A DNA stretch of 64,000 nucleotides from a virus. A program made the position numbers and the translations under genes. The stretch spans positions 1-64,000 of IMG/VR virus record IMGVR_UViG_3300044799_000048; one strand, 5' to 3'. Below the pieces are notes generated by a model. The model was not told where the DNA came from, ran no database searches, and saw only the letters and a list, made by a program, of their open reading frames with translations. Positions 55,545 through 64,000 of the stretch are shown here, piece by piece; position 1 is the first letter of the stretch, and every line of letters begins with the position of its first letter.

Positions 55545-56240
55545 CTAGAGGTCAGAGGCAGGCAACCCCCCTTGTTTTCCACGTTGAATCACGAGGTCGC
55601 GTTCTTCGTGTGTCATACTGTCCCACTTTGCCATAATGCCAGAAGCGGGTGCCCCCTGTCTGTTAAGTGAAACCTTGGGGGCCTGCGGAGGTGCCTGCGT
55701 GCGTAGTCTGTTTGATTCGCGCATGTATTCTGTAATGAACCGCCCCAACTCCTGCGGGCTTGAAGCGTGTGACTCTGCTTCTGCACGAGAGATACCGACG
55801 GACATGGCGGCCTGAATAGACCGCTGTTGTTCTTCGTATCCCCTGCGCTCAGCTTCCTGGGCCTGCATTCGCTGATTCAGTTGTGCAATTTCATTGTCGC
55901 GTTTCTGTAATTCGAGTTGAAAGTCGTATGCCTTCTTCTGATCCGGCTCCATACCGGCCGTTTCAAGTTTGTACAACTTCTCCTTATCAGCAAGCATTTC
56001 CTGATTCATCTGCTGGATATAGGCGTTGTACTGTGCCTGAAGATCGGCTTGACGGCGCTGTTCAGAAGCGCGAACGGCGTCCAAGTCCTTACGCGGGACA
56101 AGCGGCTCATCGCTAGGCGTAACGGCGGGCGTCGGTTCTACAACCCCACCTCCCTGATCGGGCGTCGTCTCTACAACCGGTTCTTCTACTGGCGCTTCTA
56201 CAACCCCGGGGGCACCTGCAACTGCATTTGTATCTACCAT
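55545..56240 (-). CDS. scaffold-like protein
   Basis: A 231-residue protein 9 bases upstream of the capsid gene. A Pro/Val/Glu-rich disordered N-terminus, then a long coiled coil (ASEQRRQADLQAQYNAYIQQ, LQKRDNEIAQLNQRMQAQ), then a Gly/Lys-rich tail. Position and shape fit a capsid scaffold, which templates the procapsid. Confidence 0.75.
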   Translation of the reverse strand: MVDTNAVAGAPGVVEAPVEEPVVETTPDQGGGVVEPTPAVTPSDEPLVPRKDLDAVRASEQRRQADLQAQYNAYIQQMNQEMLADKEKLYKLETAGMEPDQKKAYDFQLELQKRDNEIAQLNQRMQAQEAERRGYEEQQRSIQAAMSVGISRAEAESHASSPQELGRFITEYMRESNRLRTQAPPQAPKVSLNRQGAPASGIMAKWDSMTHEERDLVIQRGKQGGLPASDL

Positions 56241-56255
56241 TGTATTGTTCTCCTT

Positions 56256-56459
56256 CTATCTCTTCGTACTTAGTTCTGCCAACTTACTGTTCAGATAGGG
56301 CATGTCAAGTTTCAATGTCTCGCGAAACTCAACTAGGCCAATTGCCTTGCCCTCTTCGATTCTAATCGAGCAGTTTCCATACCAAATATCCGACAAACGA
56401 GAAACTTCATTGAGAACCGCTGCCCATTGCAGAAGCTTCTTTTCATCCATTGCGTCCAT
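56256..56459 (-). CDS. small hypothetical protein
   Basis: A 67-residue protein (MDAMDEKKLLQWAAVLNEVS start), GAAGAGGAT before the ATG. Helical, acidic. Its place between virion genes suggests a structural or assembly role; unassigned. Confidence 0.5.
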   Translation of the reverse strand: MDAMDEKKLLQWAAVLNEVSRLSDIWYGNCSIRIEEGKAIGLVEFRETLKLDMPYLNSKLAELSTKR

Positions 56460-56480
56460 ATTTTATCCTCTTCTTTAGAT

Positions 56481-59400
56481 TTATTGCCATCCCTGAGAAT
56501 AGGAACGGCCATGTGATACGTAAGGCGCCGCTGCTTTCGTTAGTGCCACTGTTGCCGCCGGGTCCTTGCCCCATCCGAGTTTACTTATCTCTGGGTTTGC
56601 GGCTTGAAATGCATGTAAGTAATCCCAATAACTCTTCAGGTTCTTCGAAGCCGTGACTGGTTTACCTGCATCCTTCAGATCGTAATATCTCGTCTGTTCA
56701 TCGTAGATATTCTTACCAAACTTGACGGGGACGGATGTCATAAAATCGGCATACTTCTTGGCGATCTCCGGTGTGACTTGTTCTAGTTGTGTCTTTCCAG
56801 GACGGAAGGTCGGCACGCCTTCTTTGAATGCCGGGGGCATGGGAGGACCGCCAGGCTCTCCTGTCGCGAGTGTTGGTAGTTCTACTCCAATCGCATCGGC
56901 CAGTTTTGCGAGTTGTTCTGTAGTCGCAGTTCCAGCGTAGAAGGCTTTCATCTCATCGGGATATGCGGTTGCAATTTGTTTGCGATCCAATGTAGGAAGA
57001 TCATAGAGTGCGCTCGTGAGATAGGCAGAGTAACGTTCGCCAGGTAATTTGCCGATTTGGTTTTTTACATAGTCCTCGTGCATTTTCCACCAGTTTGAAA
57101 TCGCAGTCTTGTCGCCCGCTTCATAGAGTTTGCCTATCTCAACCATCAACTTACGCTGGTTTTCTTCGCCCGTCGGATAGATTTTCTGACGCCCGGGAAG
57201 TAACATTCCAACACCAGACTCGGCACGCGACCTTGCAACGGCCAAGTCCCATGCCGGTCCTGCGTGTTCGAGAAGGGCCTTGCTTCCAATAGCAGCGGTG
57301 ATCGTTCCATCCCCTACCATGTTACTAACCATACGTTCTGTCAGGTAAGTGTCGAACTCACCACCAAGTGGAAGGTTCGTTCCGAGTGTCCTATTAGCAA
57401 CACCACGTAACGCACCGCTAACATCTACGCCTTGTTTACCTGTTACAAGCGCAGAGACGTTCCTTAAGAAACCCGCCCCTGGAATTATTGGTGGCTGCGG
57501 TTTCCCCTGCACCAAGTTAGATACAAGTTGCACCCACAACGGAACACTTGTAAGAACTCCCATGTAGTCCATCATGTCACGGCCAGACGCTTCCTTGAGG
57601 GCCGTGCGAATCTCTGCAATCTGTTCAGGGGTTCCGCCGTTCTTAGTGGCGTTGTCTAGTTTACTCTGTAGGGACTGTTGTGTCGTCTGATAGAAGAGGT
57701 TGTTGATTCCATACAGGAAGTTTTCAAGAGGAAGTCCACTTGTCGTCAGTGGATCAACGAATACATCCCCCATCCAGTCAGGAAGGAATGGCATTTCAAG
57801 TTTAATCATTCCCTTTAGACGAGCGGGGAACGACGCATCACTCTCCGTTTTGTAGAGGTCGTTACGCATTCTCGCATACTGTGTAGCAAGGGCAGGCGTT
57901 TCAAGGAACTTCCTACCCCAGTTTCGAAGACTACTTGTAAACCAGAACTCATACGGCATGAAGTAACCAAGTACCGTGTTGAGACCGTACCTATTGTCAT
58001 AGTTCAACATGGCCTGGTCGCGATACCACTCACCTACCTTTGTCGCAGCGAGTTTCGTTTCGTCCTGTTCGCTTGCAACTTTCTTGAGCCACGCGGTCAA
58101 CATGTCTCGCGTTGCTTTTTGTTCCGCCGCGCCAAGTTGTGTGAAGTTGCCAGGTTTACCGATGTCGAACTGTAACCCATCTGCAAGTGCAGCAAGCACC
58201 TTCTGAATGCTACTGACTGCGTTGGAGTTGATGTCTAGTACGTCAGGAAATGCGCCAGACAGGTCTGTGACAACAGGAGCAGCTGCTTGTGCTACGGGTT
58301 TGACTGCACCAGTAACTACTTGTGCGATTGGGGTCGCGGCTTGTGCAACAGCAGGAGCGACTTCTTCTGGCTGAATCAAACTACTAATTGCACTGGCATC
58401 TTTACGTAGAGAGATCGGCGTCAGTTCGGGGATAATGTTAGGATTTACTTTGTTTAACTTACGTAGACCGACATAATCCTTGCCGGCTTTCTCAAGCGCA
58501 TCAACTAGGTTCGCGTCTGCCAGCCATCCCGTCGCCATCTGCATAAACGGGTATTCTTCTGGTTGCGCCGCCATGTCTTCTACGACCTTGCGTACATCTC
58601 TATACTTCTTGCGTAGATCGCCTTCTGGAGTAAAGAATTTCTGGAACTCCTTACTATTCATCACGCCGCGCCCCTGTCTTACATCACGTTGTGCGGCGGG
58701 AAGAAGTCCTGCATTGGCATTCCCAAGAATCGCATCTTTGATTGCCTGCACGTTACTTGTATCTACTCCCGCTAAATTATGGGCTTCGATTAGTTTGTCA
58801 GGATCAATCGCTCCGATTTGTTTTATGTAATCGTTTACAAGTTGATTAGCAAGTTCAGGACTCATATTCTTAGGGAGTTCAGGGACGGTCTTCCCAGTTA
58901 CCCCTGTTAGAACCTTGCGATAGTTTTCTACTACGTCGCGTTCCATATCTGCAACGATGGTACTTGGTTTTGCTGAAACCCTTGCGGCACGTGCAGTTTT
59001 ATCGGCGATAACTCTTTCGGCAGCGGCATACACATCTGGATCACTAAAGTCTATCTTACTCTTTTTGGTGATCTTCCTAAGAATACTAATGCCGCCGTCT
59101 TTTGCTCCCGTTACTCTTGCAAGTTCCGTCCCAATCTTGGCGATTTCTTCTGGCGTCTTCGGAATTGTGGGTATCGCCGCTTTTATCTCGGCGGGGACAA
59201 GCGCCGCAATCTCTTGCATCTTGGATTTACTTGCAGCGTGGTATAAAGCTTGGTGATCTTGTCTGACTTTATCAAGAGAACGAAGAGCCGCTTCTCGTTT
59301 ATCTCCAAACGCCATCACGTTAATTGCCTTGTGGCCCTCAGAAAGAATCTCGGCATCTTTATCGTGCCAAGTCTTACGCATTCCCATAAAGTCATCAATC

Positions 59401-62015
59401 AAAGTCTTAGCAGAAGGATTGTTCTTTGAGGCGTGATCTAGTACCGTGCGCCATGCCTTGTCATTGTAACTGGCATACGCAGTTCTGTACCCATCCCATA
59501 ATGGAGAGACTTTTCCGTTGAATTCTTGAAGAGCAGCAGTTCTTGCTTCTTCGGGCAACTTGAAGATTTTACCCATTTCTTTTTCTGTGAAGACACGAAT
59601 CTTCTCGTTCTGTTTGATGAGGTCTTCAAACCCCTCAATCTTGATTCCGTACTTTTCAAGAAGTTTATTATTCTGAAGGCTTCGCCCCATCGCTTCCTTG
59701 AAGTGTCTGGTAATCTCGCTACTGATAGAGGAATAGGGTTGCCCTGTAGCATGTTGCATCGCAAGAAGTTGGTCACGTTTCGCAAATGCGTAGTTGATGT
59801 ATCCGTCATTTACACCGAGTACATACGGGGCGGCCCACTCCCCACCGGTTGCCATTCTCTGTGCAAGTTCAGTAGCGTCATTCTCCAATACTTTTGTATA
59901 AAGAGCACTGTGTTCATCCAGGAAGTCATTCGCTAGTTTGAGAAGGCCCTTGCGTTGTGCAACGGGGTCGAGGTCTTTTAGTGGTTGAAGAGCGGGTGCA
60001 ATCACGGACTGATAGAAGTGTTCGTCTACACTGTTGAGTGTTTTGCTTTCCATAAGACCATGAAAGATTTCGTCAAGGCTGTTCTTGTTAGAGAACACGC
60101 GCGTTAACATCTCTTCTTTGTTCATACTAGACCGAACAGCGCGAAGAACGTCGTTCGGATTAACACCAATGGTGGAAAGCGCGGCCTTAAGTCCCACGTC
60201 CATATCGGTAAATCCGACACCGGGTCGCCAGGACTTCATCCAATACCGCACCGTTCCCATCATCGTTGCACCCTTGGAGGCATTCGACTCAGCTAAACTA
60301 GACGCCTTCGCAAATACAGCAGTCTTCTGAAACTGGTTAAGTCCACGCTTTACTTTTGCCATCAACCCAGTCGCCTCTGGTTCTGTCGCCACTCTCATGC
60401 CGCGCTCCACTGCGCCGTATACTTCCTGTCCAACTTTTGCAGCACCAGAAAGCGCAAGTTCGGCAGGGCCGACTCCGGCGTACATACGAATAGGGGCGAT
60501 GCCAAGTCTATTAAATGTTGGTTCTACCATGCGACTCATAAAAGCAGGAACGCCGTACACCATAGTGGTCGCCATGTTGTTGATCCAGTTGTTCATGAAG
60601 AACATAGGGTTCCATCCGAGGAACGGGACGGACTGCGCTCCCTTCAGAACTTGATGGATGCGTTGTATCTGACTTGTCTCTTTAACGCCGAACGCTTTAA
60701 CGGCGTTTGCGATAGAAGTATCAACAAGTTTAAACTGGATTTGTCCCTTAAGTTCTGCGAGTGTTCTTGGAAACTTAGACGCAGTGTCAAGAAGTTTCTT
60801 CGCTTCTGGGGCAAGGGTCTTCAGGTCCGTCTTAGCAAGGAAATCAGTCACGCCGGCTTCATCCGCCACTCCGACTATTCGCGCAAAGTCTCCCCAAAGT
60901 GTACGCGATTCGTTAAATCCGCTGACAAGTCCTCTCACTTCAGGGGCGGCTCCAGAAAGCAGGTAGGATGTTCTCTGCCCCGCCTTGCTCATGAAAGCGC
61001 CGCCCTTTTCGACAAGAGACTTGCCACCTTCCAGAAGGGGGTCGAGCCACTTCATCATATCTATGGTGTTGTCAGTCAGGGCAACACCGGCCCCAGCAAA
61101 GTCAATGGCGTTTACCGTATTGATGATTGCCTTAGACTTGGGTTCAAGGCGAAGGAGATTCGTAACCCTAGCCAAAATACCAGTGGGGTTCTCCCTTAGG
61201 CCGAGAGATGCTGCTTTCGCAATACCCTTGAGCGGCTTGGAGTATTCCGCGGCCTTCATCGCCTCACGTGAAAGGCCGAAGGGTTTTAGAACCGGCCCGC
61301 CGATTACGTTTATTGGGTCGCCGCCAAACCGCGTGAGATTCTTCATCCATTCAGGAGAACGTTCCCATGCCTGGTAGGACTTGTTCTTCATGATGTCGCC
61401 AAGTTCAGACACGGGAGTTACGGCCTCGGGATGTTCCACTCCAGCCTTCAGATAGGCGCCTGCTCCGGCTGCGTATTTTCCAAATGCATTGGGAATCGCA
61501 GTAAGCCAGTCTGCCGTATCCTTAACCGCATGAAGCGCCCACGGATCGTCAGGATTCTGTTTGGTATATGGAATCGGTTCTACCGCATTCATTTTATCCA
61601 TAACGTACTTTTTGTACGCTGGGTTCTGTTCTGCCATAGCTTGTGGCATACCAAAGAGTGGCCGCAGTCCCGTCTCCCAGGGCGTGAACAGTCCGCCTAG
61701 AATGGCATCGGGAACACTATAGAGACTTTGTAGAAACTTGCCAGACTCGCCCGCGCGAACTCTCGGGAAGATCGTCGCATCTGTACTGGGACGCTTAATC
61801 CAGTCCTTCATGTAGTGGAGAGGATCAAAGGCGTAGTTCTCGTCGGGCATTGCAGGTATTGTGGCCGCGGTAGAATGGGGAACTAAGCCCGCGAAGGGAT
61901 CACTCGTAGGAGATGAACCCCTAGAGGTAGGAACCAGGTCCGCAAAAGTATCATTCTTAGGCGCGACATCTGGTGTAGTATTATGAGGAACTAGATTGGC
62001 AAATGGATCAGACAT
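56481..62015 (-). CDS. very large virion-associated protein
   Basis: 1844 residues. Three N-terminal DPFAxLVPH-type repeats (residues about 3-53), then mainly helical sequence with Ala/Lys-rich stretches, and in the C-terminal third several hydrophobic segments (YFMPYEFWFTSSLRN). No motif for RNA polymerase or transglycosylase was found. Such large internal proteins in phages are often ejected with DNA and form channels; this role is inferred from size and place. Confidence 0.65.
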   Translation of the reverse strand: MSDPFANLVPHNTTPDVAPKNDTFADLVPTSRGSSPTSDPFAGLVPHSTAATIPAMPDENYAFDPLHYMKDWIKRPSTDATIFPRVRAGESGKFLQSLYSVPDAILGGLFTPWETGLRPLFGMPQAMAEQNPAYKKYVMDKMNAVEPIPYTKQNPDDPWALHAVKDTADWLTAIPNAFGKYAAGAGAYLKAGVEHPEAVTPVSELGDIMKNKSYQAWERSPEWMKNLTRFGGDPINVIGGPVLKPFGLSREAMKAAEYSKPLKGIAKAASLGLRENPTGILARVTNLLRLEPKSKAIINTVNAIDFAGAGVALTDNTIDMMKWLDPLLEGGKSLVEKGGAFMSKAGQRTSYLLSGAAPEVRGLVSGFNESRTLWGDFARIVGVADEAGVTDFLAKTDLKTLAPEAKKLLDTASKFPRTLAELKGQIQFKLVDTSIANAVKAFGVKETSQIQRIHQVLKGAQSVPFLGWNPMFFMNNWINNMATTMVYGVPAFMSRMVEPTFNRLGIAPIRMYAGVGPAELALSGAAKVGQEVYGAVERGMRVATEPEATGLMAKVKRGLNQFQKTAVFAKASSLAESNASKGATMMGTVRYWMKSWRPGVGFTDMDVGLKAALSTIGVNPNDVLRAVRSSMNKEEMLTRVFSNKNSLDEIFHGLMESKTLNSVDEHFYQSVIAPALQPLKDLDPVAQRKGLLKLANDFLDEHSALYTKVLENDATELAQRMATGGEWAAPYVLGVNDGYINYAFAKRDQLLAMQHATGQPYSSISSEITRHFKEAMGRSLQNNKLLEKYGIKIEGFEDLIKQNEKIRVFTEKEMGKIFKLPEEARTAALQEFNGKVSPLWDGYRTAYASYNDKAWRTVLDHASKNNPSAKTLIDDFMGMRKTWHDKDAEILSEGHKAINVMAFGDKREAALRSLDKVRQDHQALYHAASKSKMQEIAALVPAEIKAAIPTIPKTPEEIAKIGTELARVTGAKDGGISILRKITKKSKIDFSDPDVYAAAERVIADKTARAARVSAKPSTIVADMERDVVENYRKVLTGVTGKTVPELPKNMSPELANQLVNDYIKQIGAIDPDKLIEAHNLAGVDTSNVQAIKDAILGNANAGLLPAAQRDVRQGRGVMNSKEFQKFFTPEGDLRKKYRDVRKVVEDMAAQPEEYPFMQMATGWLADANLVDALEKAGKDYVGLRKLNKVNPNIIPELTPISLRKDASAISSLIQPEEVAPAVAQAATPIAQVVTGAVKPVAQAAAPVVTDLSGAFPDVLDINSNAVSSIQKVLAALADGLQFDIGKPGNFTQLGAAEQKATRDMLTAWLKKVASEQDETKLAATKVGEWYRDQAMLNYDNRYGLNTVLGYFMPYEFWFTSSLRNWGRKFLETPALATQYARMRNDLYKTESDASFPARLKGMIKLEMPFLPDWMGDVFVDPLTTSGLPLENFLYGINNLFYQTTQQSLQSKLDNATKNGGTPEQIAEIRTALKEASGRDMMDYMGVLTSVPLWVQLVSNLVQGKPQPPIIPGAGFLRNVSALVTGKQGVDVSGALRGVANRTLGTNLPLGGEFDTYLTERMVSNMVGDGTITAAIGSKALLEHAGPAWDLAVARSRAESGVGMLLPGRQKIYPTGEENQRKLMVEIGKLYEAGDKTAISNWWKMHEDYVKNQIGKLPGERYSAYLTSALYDLPTLDRKQIATAYPDEMKAFYAGTATTEQLAKLADAIGVELPTLATGEPGGPPMPPAFKEGVPTFRPGKTQLEQVTPEIAKKYADFMTSVPVKFGKNIYDEQTRYYDLKDAGKPVTASKNLKSYWDYLHAFQAANPEISKLGWGKDPAATVALTKAAAPYVSHGRSYSQGWQ

Positions 62016-62986
62016 TAACCACCCGGTTGTACACCACGCCTCTTAAGTGCTTCTCGTTGTTGATAACTACCTTCCCACGCTGCTTGATCTGGCGCTCTGC
62101 CATAAGTACGAAGGTACTGATCGCCCCACGCCCTATCCCACTCAGCAGACTGTAAAGACTGTTCTGGTGTTCTCTGCCAATCCCTAGGAGCATAGTTGTT
62201 TCCCTGTCCTACACTAGAACCAGATGATCCATAGTCAGAGATTGGATCACGCCCGCCATGTTGTGCCTGATATGCAGTAACCCAAGACGGGTCTACACGA
62301 TATCGCGAGTAGACACTGGCATAGGGATTTTCATAGGAAGGCCCACTAGAACCTCCCGTAGTACCAGAAGTAATACCAGAAGTAGTATCAGAAGTAGCAT
62401 TTTCTTGCTGAATGATTAGTGCCTGAATTTTTGCAAAGTTTGTTGGATCACTCGCAGCCATATTAAACTCTGCCTCTGTTCCTGGTCCACCCTGCTTAAC
62501 ATAACGTTGATACCACGAAGAAGTACTACCAGATGTAGTTCCCACTGTAGTTCCAGGTGTAGTACTAGACCACGGTTTAATCGGTTGTGCCAGAGGACCA
62601 CCAGGTAAAATATTACTAGTAGATTGTTTTATCCATCCTGAACCAACGCGTTCAGATGGAGAAGCAGAAATAGTAGAACCACCACCGCCAATTCCAAACA
62701 CCTGTTTTAAGAGTTGCCACGCATTTCCAAGATTACCATAATTCTGTTGTCCAGCACTCCACGGATTTCCCTTGTCGGTAGAAGAATAAGTTTGATTCCA
62801 CAACCTTGAGGGAGACTGAACACTTCCTACCATTCCAGGAAGCGTAGGAGGAGAAGCGGGGGTTCTATTCTCATACGGATAGGACGCGGGAAGGGCAATC
62901 CCCCCGCCGCCGCCAGAAAAATTTGGCATCGGAGTAACTTGTGGGCGAATCCATGGGTTGTATTGATTTTCGTTAGGCCATGCCAT
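62015..62986 (-). CDS. Gly/Ser/Gln-rich virion protein
   Basis: A 323-residue low-complexity protein (Gly-, Ser-, Gln-, Pro- and Tyr-rich). The Ser/Thr/Gly middle (TTPGTTVGTTSGSTSS) and the Gln/Arg C-terminus suggest a disordered linker-type virion protein. Coupled by overlap to both neighbours. Function unknown. Confidence 0.55.
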   Translation of the reverse strand: MAWPNENQYNPWIRPQVTPMPNFSGGGGGIALPASYPYENRTPASPPTLPGMVGSVQSPSRLWNQTYSSTDKGNPWSAGQQNYGNLGNAWQLLKQVFGIGGGGSTISASPSERVGSGWIKQSTSNILPGGPLAQPIKPWSSTTPGTTVGTTSGSTSSWYQRYVKQGGPGTEAEFNMAASDPTNFAKIQALIIQQENATSDTTSGITSGTTGGSSGPSYENPYASVYSRYRVDPSWVTAYQAQHGGRDPISDYGSSGSSVGQGNNYAPRDWQRTPEQSLQSAEWDRAWGDQYLRTYGRAPDQAAWEGSYQQREALKRRGVQPGG

Positions 62987-64000
62987 TAGTAGTACCCTTG
63001 ATTTCCGTACGCGTACTTCGTACTAGACCCCCTAGTGTTCTGCGCCGGTCCACCGATAGCGGTGGTCAACTGCGGTGTAGACACGGTAGGACTGAGTAAT
63101 GACATTAACGTAGCAGCAAACGGATCGTCAGGATGACTGTCTGCGTAGGTGTTAGCACGGTTCCAGAAGTCCCTGCGTTCCTGACGACTCATGGGGCGGT
63201 CTTGACTCCAAACACCCTGAGTGTTCATTCCGCCGGGGCCACCGCCACCACCGACAAGTGTAGTCAGAAGGTCAATCATATCCTGACTCCACTTTTCTTG
63301 ATTACTCAGGTCGGAAGGAGTGCCATTGAGGTCAGTAGGGGCACCAGTTGTCGCGCGAAGAATCTCACGCAAGCGATCCCTGTCACCATAGTCGGTCCCG
63401 GTAGTATTCCACTGTCCCTCTTTCGCATTAGCCCCAGCTCGAAGCATGTCCCTGAAGTAAGCAACGGCAGCAGGATCGTCCAGTGAGTCAAGAGACATCT
63501 CTACCTGTTGACCATAGGTAGCACGGTCTGCCGGAGAGAGCATCGGAAGAATCTGGTTAAACCAATTCAAGTAGTTAGCAGACTGAATCTTCGACTCAGA
63601 AGTGGGATCATTGGGATTAACGAGGGGAATATTTACCTTGAAGTTAGGGTCCCACGAAAGTCCCTGAAGCGCGCCGTACCCGCCTTGAGGATTCCACAAC
63701 TCAAAGCGCGGTTGCCCCCCACCCCAATTACCCGCGCCAGAGACCGATTGAACCGGGGGGGTAACAGGTTGCGCGGGACTAGGAAACAACGGGGTAAGTC
63801 CCTGCCGCGTATCCATCGGGGGAACTCCAAACGGTAGTCCAGTACGAGTGCTAGGAGTTTCTCCACCATAACCGAATATCGGTTTGTCAAGAGGAGGAAC
63901 ATTTGCCCCATACCCATACTCATCCCCCCCTCCTCTAATGGGTTTTTCATACGGATTTGCCCAATTTGTATTCCATGTACTAGGGGCGGTATTACCCCCT
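62986..64000 (-). CDS. virion protein, 5' end beyond the window
   Basis: An in-frame ATG at 63816 would give 276 residues, but the frame stays open through the right edge with the same Pro/Gly/Trp/Asn-rich character (TWNTNWANPYEKPIRGG), so the true start lies outside. The visible part is Pro/Gly-rich with a helical centre (LNWFNQILPMLSPADRATYG). Structural by position. Confidence 0.6.
   Translation of the reverse strand, partial: GGNTAPSTWNTNWANPYEKPIRGGGDEYGYGANVPPLDKPIFGYGGETPSTRTGLPFGVPPMDTRQGLTPLFPSPAQPVTPPVQSVSGAGNWGGGQPRFELWNPQGGYGALQGLSWDPNFKVNIPLVNPNDPTSESKIQSANYLNWFNQILPMLSPADRATYGQQVEMSLDSLDDPAAVAYFRDMLRAGANAKEGQWNTTGTDYGDRDRLREILRATTGAPTDLNGTPSDLSNQEKWSQDMIDLLTTLVGGGGGPGGMNTQGVWSQDRPMSRQERRDFWNRANTYADSHPDDPFAATLMSLLSPTVSTPQLTTAIGGPAQNTRGSSTKYAYGNQGYY

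Noticed and set aside
56481-62015. Virion RNA polymerase as in phage N4
   Set aside because: No T7-like polymerase motifs were found and the protein is about half the length of the N4 enzyme; only the capsid family is shared.

Overview
This window looks like most of the genome of a tailed double-stranded DNA phage (or prophage). It carries large and candidate small terminase genes, a portal, a scaffold-like protein, an N4-gp56-type major capsid protein, decoration proteins, tail and receptor-binding proteins, a lysis cassette and a recombination/replication block. The host is probably a Chloroflexota (Anaerolineae-like) bacterium. That is an inference: the 1535-residue protein at 30327-34934 has long Thr/Pro 'TPTPT' linkers between DNRLRE-like and lamin-tail-like modules, an architecture I know mainly from secreted proteins of that phylum. 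Promoters are sigma70-like and Shine-Dalgarno sites are strong throughout.

Layout. 4-5526 (minus): HNH endonuclease, small proteins, an HExxH protein, terminase large subunit and portal. 5527-6029: regulatory gap with a rightward promoter. 6030-14084 (plus): many small accessory proteins, several with Cys clusters, served by promoters at 5941, 8239 and 9471; a lone minus-strand candidate small terminase (7478-8005) and a tRNA-like element (10545) lie among them. 14085-20567 (minus): small genes plus HNH, Lys-rich proteins, a winged-helix protein with iteron-like repeats at its 3' end, RusA and a MazG-like protein, driven by a minus-strand promoter at 20586-20614. 20658-26181 (plus): a divergent promoter followed by a RecT-like annealing protein, SSB, two tRNA genes or tRNA-like RNAs and small proteins, ending at a terminator. 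26447-64000 (minus): holin candidate, C39-like endolysin candidate, phosphoesterase, the very large surface protein, tail fibre/propeller/beta-helix/LRR proteins, a glycosyltransferase/methyltransferase/radical-SAM cassette, capsid genes, scaffold and large virion proteins. The last gene runs off the right edge.

The most notable feature is the major capsid gene (52901-55535). It is split into three exons by two introns that look like group I introns. P1 helices with a U-G pair at the 5' splice site can be drawn for both, and splicing restores a 343-residue protein. Each intron carries, antisense to the capsid gene, its own sigma70-like promoter and ORF: a LAGLIDADG endonuclease in one and a zinc-ribbon protein in the other.

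No DNA polymerase, helicase, primase, integrase or repressor was recognised. Read on the minus strand, terminase-portal at the left end would lead naturally into the virion genes at the right end, so the window may be a linear cut of a circular or circularly permuted genome. Many small proteins could not be assigned a function.
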